A stretch of DNA of 64,000 bases from assembly GCF_030272615.1 (NCBI RefSeq), contig NC_081405.1, positions 576,025,752 through 576,089,751 on the forward strand. Reading direction: 5' to 3'. Position numbers and translations under genes: made by a program. The notes under the pieces are model-generated. The model did not search any database. It was not told the origin of the DNA and was given only the letters and a program-made list of their open reading frames with translations. Shown piece after piece: positions 13,037 to 24,601 of this stretch (its first letter is position 1; every line of letters starts with the position of its first letter). Origin of the DNA: Cryptomeria japonica (Eukaryota; Streptophyta; Pinopsida; Cupressales; Cupressaceae).

Positions 13037-14480
13037 CTAATGACACATCCCGCACCCCCAAGAGAGCTCGCAACTACTGGAACTTATTCTCAGTGAAAGG
13101 TTTGGTGAATATGTCAGCAACCTACTCGGCTGTAGGACAATACTGCAAATCAATGACCTACTCCTGGATGAACTCTCAGATATAGTGCATATGAATCTCG
13201 ATGTGTTTGGTCCACTGGTGCTGGACTGGGTTCTTCGAGATTGCAATAGTACTCTGATTATCACAATGTAGAACTGTCGGCCGTGGAGTGGTGAATCCAA
13301 ACTTGGTGAGAATTTGCTAGAGCCAAATGGTCTCAGTTGCTGCGTTAACAGCGCCTCGATACTCAGCCTCAGTCAAAGAGAGAGCAATAGCATGTTGCTT
13401 CTTGCTCTACCAACAAATGGGGCCCAAACCAAGCTGAAAACTGTACCCAGAAGTAGAATTACAATCAACTAGATTGCCAGCCCAATCGGAGTCTATGTAA
13501 CCAACCAAGCGAAGTCCCGTGCCTACTGCATAGTGAATCCCATAGTGATGTGTACCCTGGATGTAATGAAGTATGCGTTTGGCAGCTTTCCAATGAAGCT
13601 CATGTGGTTCCTGCATTAAGCGGGAAACCATGCTAACTGCAAATGAAATATCAAGGCTTGTATGAGTCAAGTAGATGAGACTACCCAGAAGCTAATGATA
13701 CAAAGTGGCATCAACTAGTGGAGAAGAACACTGAGCCTCAAGGTTGACTCTTGAAAGAAATGGAGTCAGGGTAGGCTTACAATCAGCCATATGAAAGTGT
13801 GCAAGTAGATAAAGAGCATACTTGGGCTGTGATAGTGTAATCCCAAAAGGTGACTGTGAAATCTCTATCCCGAGAAAGTAGTGCAAAAGACCCAAGTCAG
13901 TCATAGCAAATCTATCATGCAAAGCAGATTTGACCCTGCTAATGATGGATGAAGTACTCCCTGTAATGATCAAGTCATCAACATAGAGCACAAGTATCAA
14001 GTGAGAGTCATCCTGTCACAAAATGTAGACATTCGGATCAGAATGACATTTGGTGAACCCTGTGAAGAGAAGAAAGGAATCCATCTTGGCGTACCAAGCC
14101 CTCGGGGCCTGCTTAAGGCCATAGAGAGATTTCCTTAGTCTACAAACCAAGGAAGTATCTTGGATGAAACCCTGTGGTTGCTCCATATAAATCTCCTAAT
14201 CAAGATCACCATGAAGAAAAGCACTCTTCACATCCATCTGATGTACAACCCAACCATGAGCTGCAACAATAACAAGTGTCAAATGAATGGAGTTCATCTT
14301 CCCTACGGGTGCAAAGGTCTCAGTATAGTCAACACCTGCAACCTGAGAAAAACCTTTCGCAACAAGCTGAGCCTTATACTTATCCACACTAACATCCGCT
14401 GCAAACTTGGTCCGATAGATCCACTTACATCAAACCATCTTTCTCCCCTTAGGGAGATGGACTAAATCCCATGTGTTGTT
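13037..14480 (-). pseudogene. Copia pol: reverse transcriptase and RNase H
   Basis: On the minus strand the RT starts with a MDKYKAQLVAKGFSQVAGVD block (14387-14330), continues to VHQMDVKSAFLHGDLD (about 14245-14196), and has the catalytic LYVDDLIITG near 13991-13962, with YVDD intact. RNase H follows: TEAEYRG near 13370, HCDNQSTIAI near 13265, then the conserved TKHIEI.MH.IRE block near 13200. Stops (mostly TAG) fall in the same frame between these blocks. In life this would make cDNA from the element RNA inside cytoplasmic particles; here it is broken. Confidence 0.9.
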
Positions 14481-14666
14481 CCTCATCAAGGAACTATACT
14501 CTTCCTCCATAGCTTGGTCCCACTTAGGAACACTTGATGCTTCCCTAAATGTCTATGGATCGGAAGCGGTAGCAATGAATGCATGTGGAAGATCTTGATG
14601 TTGTGATCGAGTTCTCCATATATCTAAAGGATCCCCAACAAGAGAACCCATGGACTCAAGTGTCTG

Positions 14667-15620
14667 TCAAGCCCAACGAGGTCTAGGTGGAGGTGGAGAA
14701 CGAGGCTCCTCAACTGCAAGTGAACCCTGCGGAGGTGTAACCCTGTGAGTCGAAGTTGAGGAAGTATCATCATCTGAATCACTAACATCACTATCCATAA
14801 TGGAGGAAGGTGGAGGAGGTAGAGAGGCTAAGATAGGAAAGCTTTCCTCAAAGTGAACACTCCTCTCAATGAGCACCTCATGTGCTCTGGATCCATCAAT
14901 CTGTATGACTTAACACCCTCAGGATATCCAACAAATATGCAAGGCCGACTCTGAGGTTCCAATGCCTTGCATTTCTACAGAGGTATGCGAGCCCATGCTG
15001 GATACCCAAAGACTTTGAAATGTCTCACAATCAGTTTCCTACCAGCCCAAGATTCAAAAAGAGTAATACCTTGCAAAGCTTTGTGAGGAACCCAATTCTG
15101 GATGTGTGTGGCACCACTGATAGCCTCTGCCCAAAAGGCGGGATCAAGAGAACATGCATGTATCATACAACTAGCCATTTCTTTGAGAGTTCTATTCTTG
15201 TGTTCTGCAACCCCGTTCTGCTATGGAGTGTATGCTATAGAATGCTGAAGATCAATTCCCTCAAATGTACAAAAATCCTCAAGTCTTTTGTTCACATATT
15301 CCCTTCCATTATCTATGTGAAGAATCATGACCACTTTCCCTGATTGTTTCTCCACATGAGTCTTGAAGTCCTAAAATCTATCAAATACTTCACTCTTATG
15401 AATGAGAAAGTAGACCCAAGTGAAGTAGGAGTATTCATCAATGAAGGTGAGAACATAGCGGGCCTTACTAAATGAAGGTGCTGGAAATGGACCTGCTACA
15501 TCGTTGTGAACAAGTTGAAGAACTTCCAAAGCTCTCCAAGCTTTCCCTTTATCAAAATTCTCTTTCGGATGCTTGCCCATGGAACAACCTGAACATACAC
15601 CATCTGAAAAGCTGATTCAA
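14667..15620 (-). pseudogene. Copia pol: integrase
   Basis: Minus-strand blocks typical of copia integrase: HNDVAGPFPAPSFSKARYVL (about 15508-15449) carries the first catalytic Asp, and FIDEYSYFTWVYFL follows. The catalytic-Glu region is near 15240-15200, then a WAEAISGATHIQNWVPHKAL block (about 15130-15070) and an FGYPAWARIPL block at 15005-14975. A linker rich in Asp, Ser and Pro (14876-14667) leads to RT. A frameshift separates the integrase and linker frames. Confidence 0.85.
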
Positions 15621-15639
15621 GGTAGACCTGTGACCATGT

Positions 15640-16104
15640 CTTTAGTGCTTAGTTGCTGAAGATAGCGGTAGTTGAGATGACCAAACCGCTCATGCCATAG
15701 CTTACTTTCTAAATTTGAATGAGTAAGCAAGGCCCTAGAGGTGAACTTGGCACAAAATGGGAGAATGAATAAAGCCTTGAGTTGTCATTGACTTGTGCCA
15801 CTACTACCAAGGCATCATCATCAAGTTCCTTTACCACAACTGAATTTGGTGTAAACTCAACCATTTTCCCATTCCCATAGTGAGTGATTTGGTAGATGGA
15901 GAGAAGGTTGGTAGACAAGTTAGGAACATAGAGAACATTCTCAAATGTTCCATCATCCATGTCAACTGAACCTTTCCCTTCAACCTCTACTTGTGTATCA
16001 TCACCTATGTAAATGTGAGGTACCTTAGATGGCTCCAATGAAGAAAACTACTCCTTTGTAGAACCCATGTGATATGAGGCACCCGAGTCAAGTATCCATT
16101 GCTG
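15640..16104 (-). pseudogene. Copia protease and gag-pre-integrase region
   Basis: The protease active site reads QQWILDSGA on the minus strand (about 16103-16077), with the catalytic Asp and DSGA intact. It is followed by LYVPNLSTNLLSIYQITHYG near 15936-15877 and LWHERFGHLNYRYLQQLS near 15700-15650, the usual pre-integrase zinc-binding segment. A TGA just before QQW and a frameshift near 15715 break the frame. Confidence 0.82.
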
Positions 16105-17091
16105 TCAAGAACCTATTGTAGCCACAAATGCTTGCCCTTTTCCCTTAGACTGTGAGGAAGAGGAAGGAGATGAATCCTTCTTTGTGTAGGCAGACGGCAA
16201 GTTGATGTTGTTTTTCTTGAGAAGATTAGTTAACTCATCAACTTGCTTTGCGTGGCATCGATGCTCATCATGACCATACTTCTTGCAATATGCACAAGTT
16301 GGTTTATCCTTCTTAGGTGGTGTCCCCTTCTTGGAAGAGGATGAAAAATTGCCTTGTGATGGAGAGGATGATTGTCCTTTTTCCTGGTGTGGCTTAGACT
16401 CAGAGTGCTTCTTCTTCTTGTTGGAATCTTTGCCTTGACTTCCTTGATTCCCTTGATTAGCCACCAAAGCCTTCGACTTTGTAGACTTGAGAAACCCCAT
16501 GTTCAACAACTTAGATTGTTCCAATATTAACATTTCTGTGAAAGCATCAAATGAAGGCATAACATAAGAACTCCCCACTGTCAAATGATGAGTTTGGAAG
16601 CTAGACACAAATGTTGCATATTCTGGTGCAAGCTTGTCCAACAAGTTGAATATCAACTGAGCATCCTTTTTGTCAATTCCACAATCCTTATGCTTTGCTA
16701 TTAGCTCATTTGCTTTGGTAACATAATCTTGGATTGTATCAAAACTCTTGGGATCCAAGTTGGTGAGCTCATTGTCAAACTGATAGCCTCTGATTTCATC
16801 AACTTGTCCATACAATTTCTAAAACATATCCCAAGCCTCTTTGATTGTTTTACACTTCTCAATGTGAAAAATGAGGTCATTTGATACATACTTGCGCAAG
16901 GTTCCAAGAGCCATGCAATTATTTGTGAGCCATTCTAATTGAACATTTGGATCAGCCTTAGGATCAGGTGGTGCTGTTATTGTTCCATCTATGTAATGTG
17001 TGAGACCTTTTTCCATTAATTTACTCCATACTTTAATTTTCCATGATGCACAATTATGTGGAGTTAAAGGTGGAAATTTGTTAGGACTCAT
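16105..17091 (-). pseudogene. Copia gag
   Basis: The likely start is the ATG at 17091 (MSPNKFPPLTPHNCASWKIK), because the N-terminal F-P-L-T...N...WK pattern is where copia gag begins. A UBN2-type capsid region follows, and the zinc knuckle CAYCKKYGHDEHRC near 16294-16253 is intact (CCHC). One TAG at 16819-16821, where CAG (Gln) would fit, splits an otherwise continuous frame. Lys/Ser-rich linkers flank the knuckle. Confidence 0.88.
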
Positions 17092-18485
17092 TGCAACAAA
17101 AATGGAAAGAGCACAAAGAGAGGCACAATCACACAAGACACCCCCCCAAATTCACTCAATCAAGGAACCCCCCCCAAAAGTGATGATTTGGCTCTTTATA
17201 ATTAGTGGACTTCTGATTTACAATTTTACAACTGCCTCAATAAGGTCAAAAGAGACTCAAACTAATAATGCAAGAGATCTAACTAAGATCCAAGCAATTT
17301 ACAAGTACCTAATAGGCCAAATAAGACCAATATCTAAAAGTACAATTTTCACTCAAAATCTCTGAAATCTTATCATATATTATGAAAGTAGATGAAAAAA
17401 TATGCACTTTCAAAAAAAATGACACTTGAAAAGGAGGTCGTATGAGCTCAAACGAGGCCTTTGAAGTTGTAGAATTGAGGATTGGATAGGTACAACTGAG
17501 AGAATCCAAATTTCTAAAAAACCTGTGCACAAAAATTAGAAAATAACCACACCACTATGAAGATCATAAAATTTTAGCCCATTTCAAAAAAAATTACACC
17601 AAAAAAGGAGGAAAAATGAGCAAGATATGGCCTTTCAAAGTTGGACTACAAAATTGAAAAGCTTAATGGAGGGGTCAAATTTTTTTCAAAAAGCTGCTGA
17701 TGTGGCACCGACGTCAGCAATTCACTGTGTTAAATTTGATAACCGTATGATCGTCATGAAAACTTTGCCTCCCTACTGACTGGGCATTCGTACTGTACGG
17801 ACTACTGACTGGGCAGATCACTATGCAGGTGATTGTGTAGTACGGCTGATAGGGCGTATGGATCTGACGTGGCAGACAGAGGTGTACAATTTTGCCCGCG
17901 GGCTAGTAACCGCCTATTTTAGTGGTCATCGATGGAGGATGGTGTCGCCAGGGGCAGGAGAGACCGACGGGCCCGGTGCCGAGGGGACCAGCGGCGGGCC
18001 AGGAGCCGAGGCGGCCGACAAGAGATGTGACCGGCCGGCGGAGGTGGTGGCGGGCGACGTCTACGCAGGAGGTACACTGCAGCAGCGGCGAGAGGACGTG
18101 TTAGTGGTAGGTACAGGCATGCAACACGTGCAACACACAGGTACAAACTGCATGGGGGGGTCTACGGACCCCACAAAAACAGTGCAAAAAAAAAATTTGA
18201 TTTTTTTGATCGCTATTTTTTTTTTCGAAAAATTTTTCACTTTTTTTTTTGAAAAATATATATTTTTTTTAAATTTCGAAATCCGTACGATAATAGCCAA
18301 AATGGGGAAAAAAAATTTCTCACCAAAATAGGTCGACTTTATAGTCACAATTTATGGAAACGACCTCCTGGATTCAACGGTGATGTCCAAAATGTTGTAT
18401 GACACGCCCAAAAAATGAAGATCCCTGAATCCGAAAATGGAAGCCTTCCACGATGTCTCCAAAAAACAATCAATGAAGCCCTAAT
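17092..18485 (-). other. Copia 5' leader, unusually long, with GC-rich block
   Basis: About 1.4 kb lies between the primer site and gag. It holds a strongly GC-rich block (about 17930-18150 in an otherwise AT-rich window), homopolymer A/T runs at 18180-18280, and two degenerate copies of a unit of about 174 bases (17375-17530 and 17550-17700, sharing TTTCAAAAAAAAT and GGCCTTT anchors). No convincing ORF; the Pro/Arg-rich frame in the GC block follows from composition. Confidence 0.7.
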
Positions 18486-18498
18486 AGCTCTGATACCA
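18486..18498 (-). other. Copia primer binding site (initiator tRNA-Met)
   Basis: The plus strand AGCTCTGATACCA, i.e. TGGTATCAGAGCT on the element strand, directly abuts the 5' LTR. It is the standard plant tRNA-iMet priming sequence. Confidence 0.93.
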
Positions 18499-18948
18499 TG
18501 TAGGATTTTGCCAAGATCAAGGGCACAATGAAAAGCATAAAAAGAGACAAAAGAATGACAAGAACAAACTGTATTCTCATCAATATGCAAAAATGATCAA
18601 CTGGATTAACCAATACAATGAATATAGGCCTGCTTATATAGCCAAGGCCGTATGGATGTATGAGCACACAAATATGACATGTGGCTCAATGAGAAACAAG
18701 GGTAGGTAAGAAATACTAGGGGTAGGTAGGAGAAATAATATAATATTCCACAAGAGGTGGATGACCCACCGATTGTGGAGTGTAATAGCAAAATAAGACC
18801 ACAAATGGTGGAATTTCTCCTACAAGCTCTATCCCTATGTGCACACTTCCCTAAGTGTCTCAAATCGAAACTACGAAGAGATGCATTATCCTAAGTTAAC
18901 TTAAGTAAGTGTAATAATATCCAAAATGAATATTTATTTACACCAACA
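18499..18948 (-). repeat. Copia 5' LTR
   Basis: 450 bases, bounded TG...CA. On the element strand it contains GGCTATATAAGCAGG (plus-strand complement near 18628-18643), a good TATA box for the element's own promoter. Confidence 0.93.
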
Positions 18949-19187
18949 CTCCCACCTACTTAGGCACCTAACGTTGTTTCTCATTGGGCCACATGTCATG
19001 ATTGTGTGTTCACATATCCATGGCCTTTCCTTTATAAGAAATCTCATTTTATATTACATGTAATGATGCAATTGATAGTATTTTCATCTTGATTAGAATA
19101 CAATTTATTCTTATCAATATTTTTTTTCTTTTTTGTGCTATCCATTGTGCTCTAGATCTTGGCTATATTTGGAAAAAATTCCCTTTA
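18949..19187 (+). repeat. Older copia LTR, right half
   Basis: Continuation of the LTR begun at 12091. Shared words with the younger LTR in reverse complement include GTTTCTCATTG and GCCACATGTCAT. It ends where a TGGTATCAGAGCC primer site begins at 19188, so this was a 5' LTR on the plus strand. Confidence 0.8.
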
Positions 19188-19400
19188 TGGTATCAGAGCC
19201 ATTAGTGTCACTGCATTGTCATTTTGGAGATATTTTGGAGAAATTCATTTTCAAATCTAGAGTCCTAATTTTTATGGCTAGGGCATTTGGAGCCCTAGTC
19301 CTAAATCAGGACCACAGAATACCACACCCTGGTCTTCCTAAGTAGGCCCTAAATTGGGGATTCACAATAGTCATTTCATTTGAGTGGAAAATTTAGTCTT
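19188..19400 (+). mobile_element. Primer site and leader stub of the older copia element
   Basis: TGGTATCAGAGCC at 19188-19200, followed by about 120 bases loosely similar to the leader of the younger element (TTTTGGAGA.AT near 19223). No gag or pol follows, so the older element is truncated to LTR plus leader. Confidence 0.65.
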
Positions 19401-19771
19401 GTGTCAACCTATTCTAAAAATTATTTTTATAAATTTGGATGGTCAAATATAAAAGGATGCACGCCCCTCTCATTTTAAGGCTAACCAAAATCAAGATCTT
19501 AATTACAGTTTAGCAAATACAAGTGAGAAAGCAATCAATCATTCATCAAACATTGGAGCAACAATGAAGTCAAGTTCAATTATTGAAGATGACATCCGTG
19601 ATCAATGTTTTATGAAGACATCCTACATGAAACCTTAAAACATTTGTGTGAAGGTCAAACAAAATTTTATCAAGGTATACATTATTGTTTCAAGCATTTC
19701 AACATTTCTCTAAAAAGGAATGTATTTTATTCTATTTTTTCATTACATTTATCAATTCTATACATGGTTAA
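19401..19771. other. Unassigned AT-rich sequence
   Basis: Between the copia stub and dispersed-repeat copy B. No reading frame, repeat or signal recognised. Confidence 0.4.
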
Positions 19772-20606
19772 TTATAAATTCTAGTTTTTTCTTATTAGTT
19801 CCTATCAAGGCAAGATACTATTACATTCAGTGACCACAATATTTTAATTAATTTAGAGATTTAATTGAAAGTTTTGAACAAGAATCTAAAAAAAAACAAA
19901 AAAACTTTTTAGATTTAATTTAATTAATAAAGTGTCAGTATACCCAACGTTTGTACAAATGAGACAGACCCACCTTAAAGCAATAGGTACATTATTATTA
20001 CATCGTATATCATTGATTTCTATTTGTTGTTTTCAATGTATCATTGATTTCTATCTGTTCGCATTTCTAAAAGAAAATTGTCGAATTTTTATTCCTTTAA
20101 TTCCATACATACCTGCATTTACTGCCTAGCAAAAAGTGGCAACTATTAAATTATTCTAGAAATCGTGACTATAAAATAGGTACAATAATTATCTTTTACA
20201 GTTTGAAGTTGCTTATAATCTATCTCCTTTTTTAATCAAGATATTCAATAATTCATAACACGTAGACTTTAATATTTGTCAAAGATAAAATATATTCTAT
20301 ATTTTTTTCATATAATTTTTTATTTAATGAGATTTCTTTTTTTATTTAGTTTATATTTTATATGCTAAATAATTTTATTATTATGATTTTTTTAGAAGTT
20401 TGAAAATTTTCATATAATTAAAATTTGATTTTATATAAAGGAGAAGAACATTAATTGTCTTAAATAAATATTTTAATCTTTATATAATTAATATAGTTAT
20501 AATCATAATAAATATATCTAATATTAATGTAGATGTAAATCTAATATTAAGTTAAAGAATAGATAAATAAATATGAGTTGTACACATAATATTTAATTAA
20601 TTTTAA
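19772..20606 (+). repeat. Dispersed repeat, copy B, segment 1
   Basis: Aligns with 9433 to about 10070 (copy A), including CTAGAAATCGTGACTATAAAA and the block ending AAGTTAAAGAATAGA. It ends at the 14-base LINE-3 target duplication TTAATTAATTTTAA (20593-20606) and resumes at 36209. Confidence 0.78.
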
Positions 20607-20633
20607 TATATGTTTACGTGGAAAGTAAAAAAA

Positions 20634-22205
20634 ATGGCTCTGCAACTTGGTAGATATGTGAATGACTGAGCAGGTGATAAGGGGAGAATATATGATGGGG
20701 TTGCTTCAACATCTGGTAGGGTTCCCCTTTGGCAAGAACAACCCTGGGAAACAGTGAAAACTAATAAGACCATCAGGGTAGAAAGGCGATGGGCTACTAG
20801 GGTGGTTGAAGACTATACATTTCGATACCACGACGAACAATGCCCAAACCAAGGTAGGATTCAGGAGTTGGTTGTCAATCATCCACATGCTAGGGAAGTT
20901 TTGGCACATAACCATCCGAGGACTGTGGTAGTGGGAAAGAGAGTAGCTAGGGTAGAGATGAAGGCAGTCAGGACTACGGATCAACCACAAATGTGGGGGA
21001 TAATAATCACCTCACAAATTCCTAGCTGCGCCACCAAGGCAAATAGGATACCACTGGGCTCTCGAATAAATTCAGGCCCTGGAGGATACATCCGTAAGCC
21101 ACAATAGATAACATGCCCATTTACCAATAGAATGGAGGGTTAGGTTAGACCCACAAAAAATGGAGGAAGGCCAATGCCATTATATGGCCCTAAATTCATC
21201 AAAACGGTCCCGGTCTCGAAGCGGGGAAATTTTCCACACAAGGTTGTAAGAAATAAGGATGACCTAGCGGCAAAAAATCTCGATCCAGAGCCCATCAAAA
21301 TCAGTTTTCCTACAAAAGAAAAGGATTTAAGCAAGTACTACAGAGGGCACGACCTCTTTGCAAGATGGGGAGGGAACAACCTACCAATCGAAGAAATTGT
21401 AGAATGGTGGAAAATAAAATTCCACAGCTAGGTAAGTATAAAAACCCTAGTAAACAACTTTGTATATATAGAATGCCATGATAAATCTATGATGGCCAAG
21501 CTTCTGCATGAAGATTATGTTTTTTACAAAGGCATAAATTTTAACTTCATTGATTGGCAACCAAAGTTTGATTCTAAATAATTTAAATTTGAAATGGAAC
21601 CAAAATGGATAGAAATCCACAATGTTCCTGTAGAATTAATGCATGCTAAAATCCTTATAGAAATTGGTGAAAGTCTGGGCAAATCCATAACTATTGAAAA
21701 AAATTGGTCGGATAGCTCAGACATAAAAATGCTAATAGAATTCAACAAAGCTAAGGGAACCTAAAAACTATAATCTTAGAAATAACCGATGGCATATATA
21801 CTCTAAAACCGGTATGGTTTAATGGCCAGTAGTAGAAGATTTAGCCTTCTGTAAGAGGTCAAACCATAATTGTCAGAAGCTGCAAGCATTAGTTTTGGAT
21901 AAAATTGTAGCTTCAAATGGGAAATTAGACATACAATTTAATGTTAACAAGGGTGGATTTACTATAAACACTAGCCAACAAAGGATTTAGACTACCCCAA
22001 CAATGCCTCCTTTCTCGGTCTTGGGAAATAGTAATGACAAAACCCTAGAAACCCAGACTTATAATAATGAAGAGAAAATCCAAGTTGAATTGAACAAGGT
22101 TATAGAAAACCTAATGGGGAAAATAGCTAAGGAATATGAAGACAAAATAGTCATTGATACCCCAGCAAAATTGGTAGAAAATGATAATATCCCCATTATA
22201 GAATA
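20634..22205 (+). pseudogene. LINE-3 ORF1 (DUF4283-like nucleic-acid-binding protein)
   Basis: Reading begins MALQLGRYVND at 20634, 27 bases inside the element. The part from 21174 reads like the plant LINE/gag DUF4283 region: WKIKFHS near 21410-21430, a stop, then a block leading to FIDWQPKFD (about 21549-21575), the usual W.P.FDP motif, then an IEIHNVP block near 21610 (the I.V.. GLP step). Several stops and a frameshift break it. Presumed role: binds LINE RNA; no zinc knuckle was recognised. Confidence 0.65.
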
Positions 22206-22599
22206 GGTTCAATCCCCCAACAGAACACCCTGATTGATCGGCAACCCTAATGAGGAGGCTCAAAAAGATATAACCACAAACTTCACCACTCTGGAAGATT
22301 CTCCTATTGTGGAAGTGTTGAATGTAAATGAAGAAAGATTTCATCAAGGAACAAATCAATATGCAGGTAACAGACAATAACAAAATAGTAGAGAGAAGCC
22401 CAACCAATCCACAAAATACAGGTATCCTCCAAACAGGAAGTGAGAGACCAACTCCTGAATGTGGAAAAACTTTGAGCAACAAAAGACACAGGAAGTATTT
22501 TTTAGACAAAAGAAAGATGGACGGGGATGTGGAGGGGCAAGCCAAAATAACAACACTATTGGGGCAAGGAAAATCTTGCCATCCCCTAGCAAAGGTATA

Positions 22600-23843
22600 A
22601 ACATACTTACCTGGAATGTTAGGGGTTTGGGAGCCCCTAATAAATAGAGACTGATTAAGAGAAGTATACTGAAATCTACCATGGATATAGTTTTGATACA
22701 AGAAATAAAACTAAGCAAGAGTGATATAGATAATTTTAGCAGAAAATTTACCCAATGGCAAATTGAAGTCGTTGAATCTACAGTGGAATTGGGGGGACTA
22801 GGTAAAATGTGGCAAAAAAGTATAGTTGCATTCACATGTCAATCCAAAATTAAAAATTGGATGGCTGGCAGAGTCAGAACCCTTAGTCTTAACCTTGAGT
22901 TTATAATTATTAATGTTTATAGCCCAATCCCAACAGAAAAGAAAATTTTAGTGTGGTAGGAAATTAAATATTACTTAAGGATGCAGGATGGAAAACACAT
23001 CATAATAGGTGGTGAATTCAACACTATCTTATACTCATCGGATAAAAGCGGTGGTAAAACAAACATAAAACAATCACAAAGAGACTTCGATAACTATATA
23101 AACAACAATAACTTATACAATATCAAAATAGATACTAGTTTCTACACATGGAATAACAGGAGAAAAGAGTTCACTAACATCACATAAACACTTGATAGAT
23201 TCTTCTTTAAGGGATATCTAACCGATTTCTATACAGAACTAAAAACTATGGTATTACCTTGGTCAGGCTTTGATCACTTCTCAGTACCCTTAGAACTTGT
23301 GGGGGAAACAAAGAAAATGGGATATCCCTTTAAGTTCGAGAGAATGTGGTTTACAAACGAAGACTTCCTCCCCAACATACAAAAATGGTGGAAGCAAAGC
23401 ACCTTTGTAGGATCAAAATTATTTTGTCTGGTCTCTAAGATGAAAGAGATTAAGGAGAAGTTATTAGACTGGATCAAAGAGAAATTTAAAAACATCTTTG
23501 AAGAAAAGTCAAGAATTGAGAATGAACTGGAGATAATAAACACTGATGTGATGAAAAATGGGATGACTTCTGAGACATATGAAGCTGAGAAAAGGATCCT
23601 ATTTGAATATGAAAGCATTTTGGCCAGAAAAGAGATATACTGGAAACAAAAATCTTGAGAATTATGGCTAGAAGATGGGGATTGAAACATCAAATGATTT
23701 CACAACAATATTAAATTAAAAGAACAACAAACAAAATCACCCAAATCACCAATAACAGTGGTCAGATCATAATGGACCAAGATCAAATTGCAAAAGATTC
23801 AATCATGTATATTGAAAACATCCTCAACAATTGGGAACACTAA
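22600..23843 (+). pseudogene. LINE-3 ORF2: endonuclease and linker
   Basis: AP-endonuclease-like motifs: ILTWNVRGLGAP at 22606-22641, VLIQEIKL near 22688-22711 (catalytic Glu), a VYSPIP block near 22915-22932, IIIGGEFNTIL near 23000-23032, and WSGFDHFSVP near 23260-23290. The canonical GDFN motif is GEFN here and the SDH motif is FDH, so two catalytic blocks are altered. From 23310 the linker leads to WKQKS near 23640, where the frame stops. The Ty3 element inserts at 23844/23845. Confidence 0.82.
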
Positions 23844-23844
23844 A

Positions 23845-24586
23845 TGTTACGGGACTTTTTCCTGTGGAAATAAATTCCAATAAATATAATTAGATAAATG
23901 TAATTATGAACATTATTATAGTTATGAAAGGGTGTGATTTTTTGGTAGCCACCCTGTGACATTATATAAACCCGTGAATTAATAAAGAAGGGTACATGGA
24001 CAGGGAGGGAGAAAATAATAGAAGAAAAAGAGATTGAAAGAAGCAAAAGCGAGAGGATAGTTAAGCTCTGGTGGTTGGGCATTGAGCATTGGAGAAGGGG
24101 CATACAGTGTGTGTCCAACTCGGGGTACATCGTACACCCGGGAGTGTCCTGACCAGGGCTGTGTTTATTTCATGTTGTGAAGACATGTGGGGTTCTATGT
24201 AAGAACCGTGTCCTCCTAGAGTGCTTCCTTGCCTGGAAAACCCTAGGCCTATAACTAATCCTCTACGTGCGGGAAAGCAACCTCTATGATTTATAGATAT
24301 GTATTAATCAATTTTATTTACAATCATTGCCCTAATGTTTCACTGCTACAAATTATTATCTCAATGTTTGATTATTTATTATTGATGTACATTCATCTTT
24401 AATATAATTATTCTATAAATGTTTTGAAGGTTAATTCAATATAAAATAATATAAATTTTATGAGTGATTAGTTTATCATTCCCTTGAATAATTACTTTTG
24501 GTTAATTAAATTAGGTTTAACTTAATATTTGATTTATTTAATCCACTACAAATACTTAATAAATCACAAGGGAAAAGACCCTTACA
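23845..24586 (+). repeat. Ty3 element 5' LTR
   Basis: 742 bases. TATATAAA at 23963-23970 is a good TATA box; the transcript would start near 23995. The same box is at 30249-30256 in the 3' LTR. Confidence 0.95.
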
Positions 24587-24588
24587 TT

Positions 24589-24601
24589 TGGTATCAGAGC
24601 C
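24589..24601 (+). other. Ty3 primer binding site (initiator tRNA-Met)
   Basis: TGGTATCAGAGCC, two bases inside the 5' LTR. Confidence 0.93.

Larger units (their letters stand above)
12304..18948 (-). mobile_element. Ty1/copia retrotransposon, nearly complete, minus strand
   Basis: It is bounded by two 450-base direct LTRs (12304-12753 and 18499-18948), both TG...CA, with about 15 differences by eye (about 3%). The flanking target duplication is CTCCT/CTCCC, one mismatch. Read on the minus strand the order is 5' LTR, tRNA-Met primer site, long leader, gag, protease, integrase, RT, RNase H, polypurine tract, 3' LTR, the copia order with integrase before RT. The coding region has stops and two or more frameshifts. 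It sits inside an older LTR of a related family in the opposite orientation. Confidence 0.93.

Noticed and set aside
17919-18146. Pro/Arg-rich frames in the copia leader GC block
   Set aside because: Composition-driven, no start context or motif, and upstream of gag in a leader.
20706-20990. Minus-strand frame opposite LINE-3 ORF1
   Set aside because: Shadow of the plus-strand ORF1.
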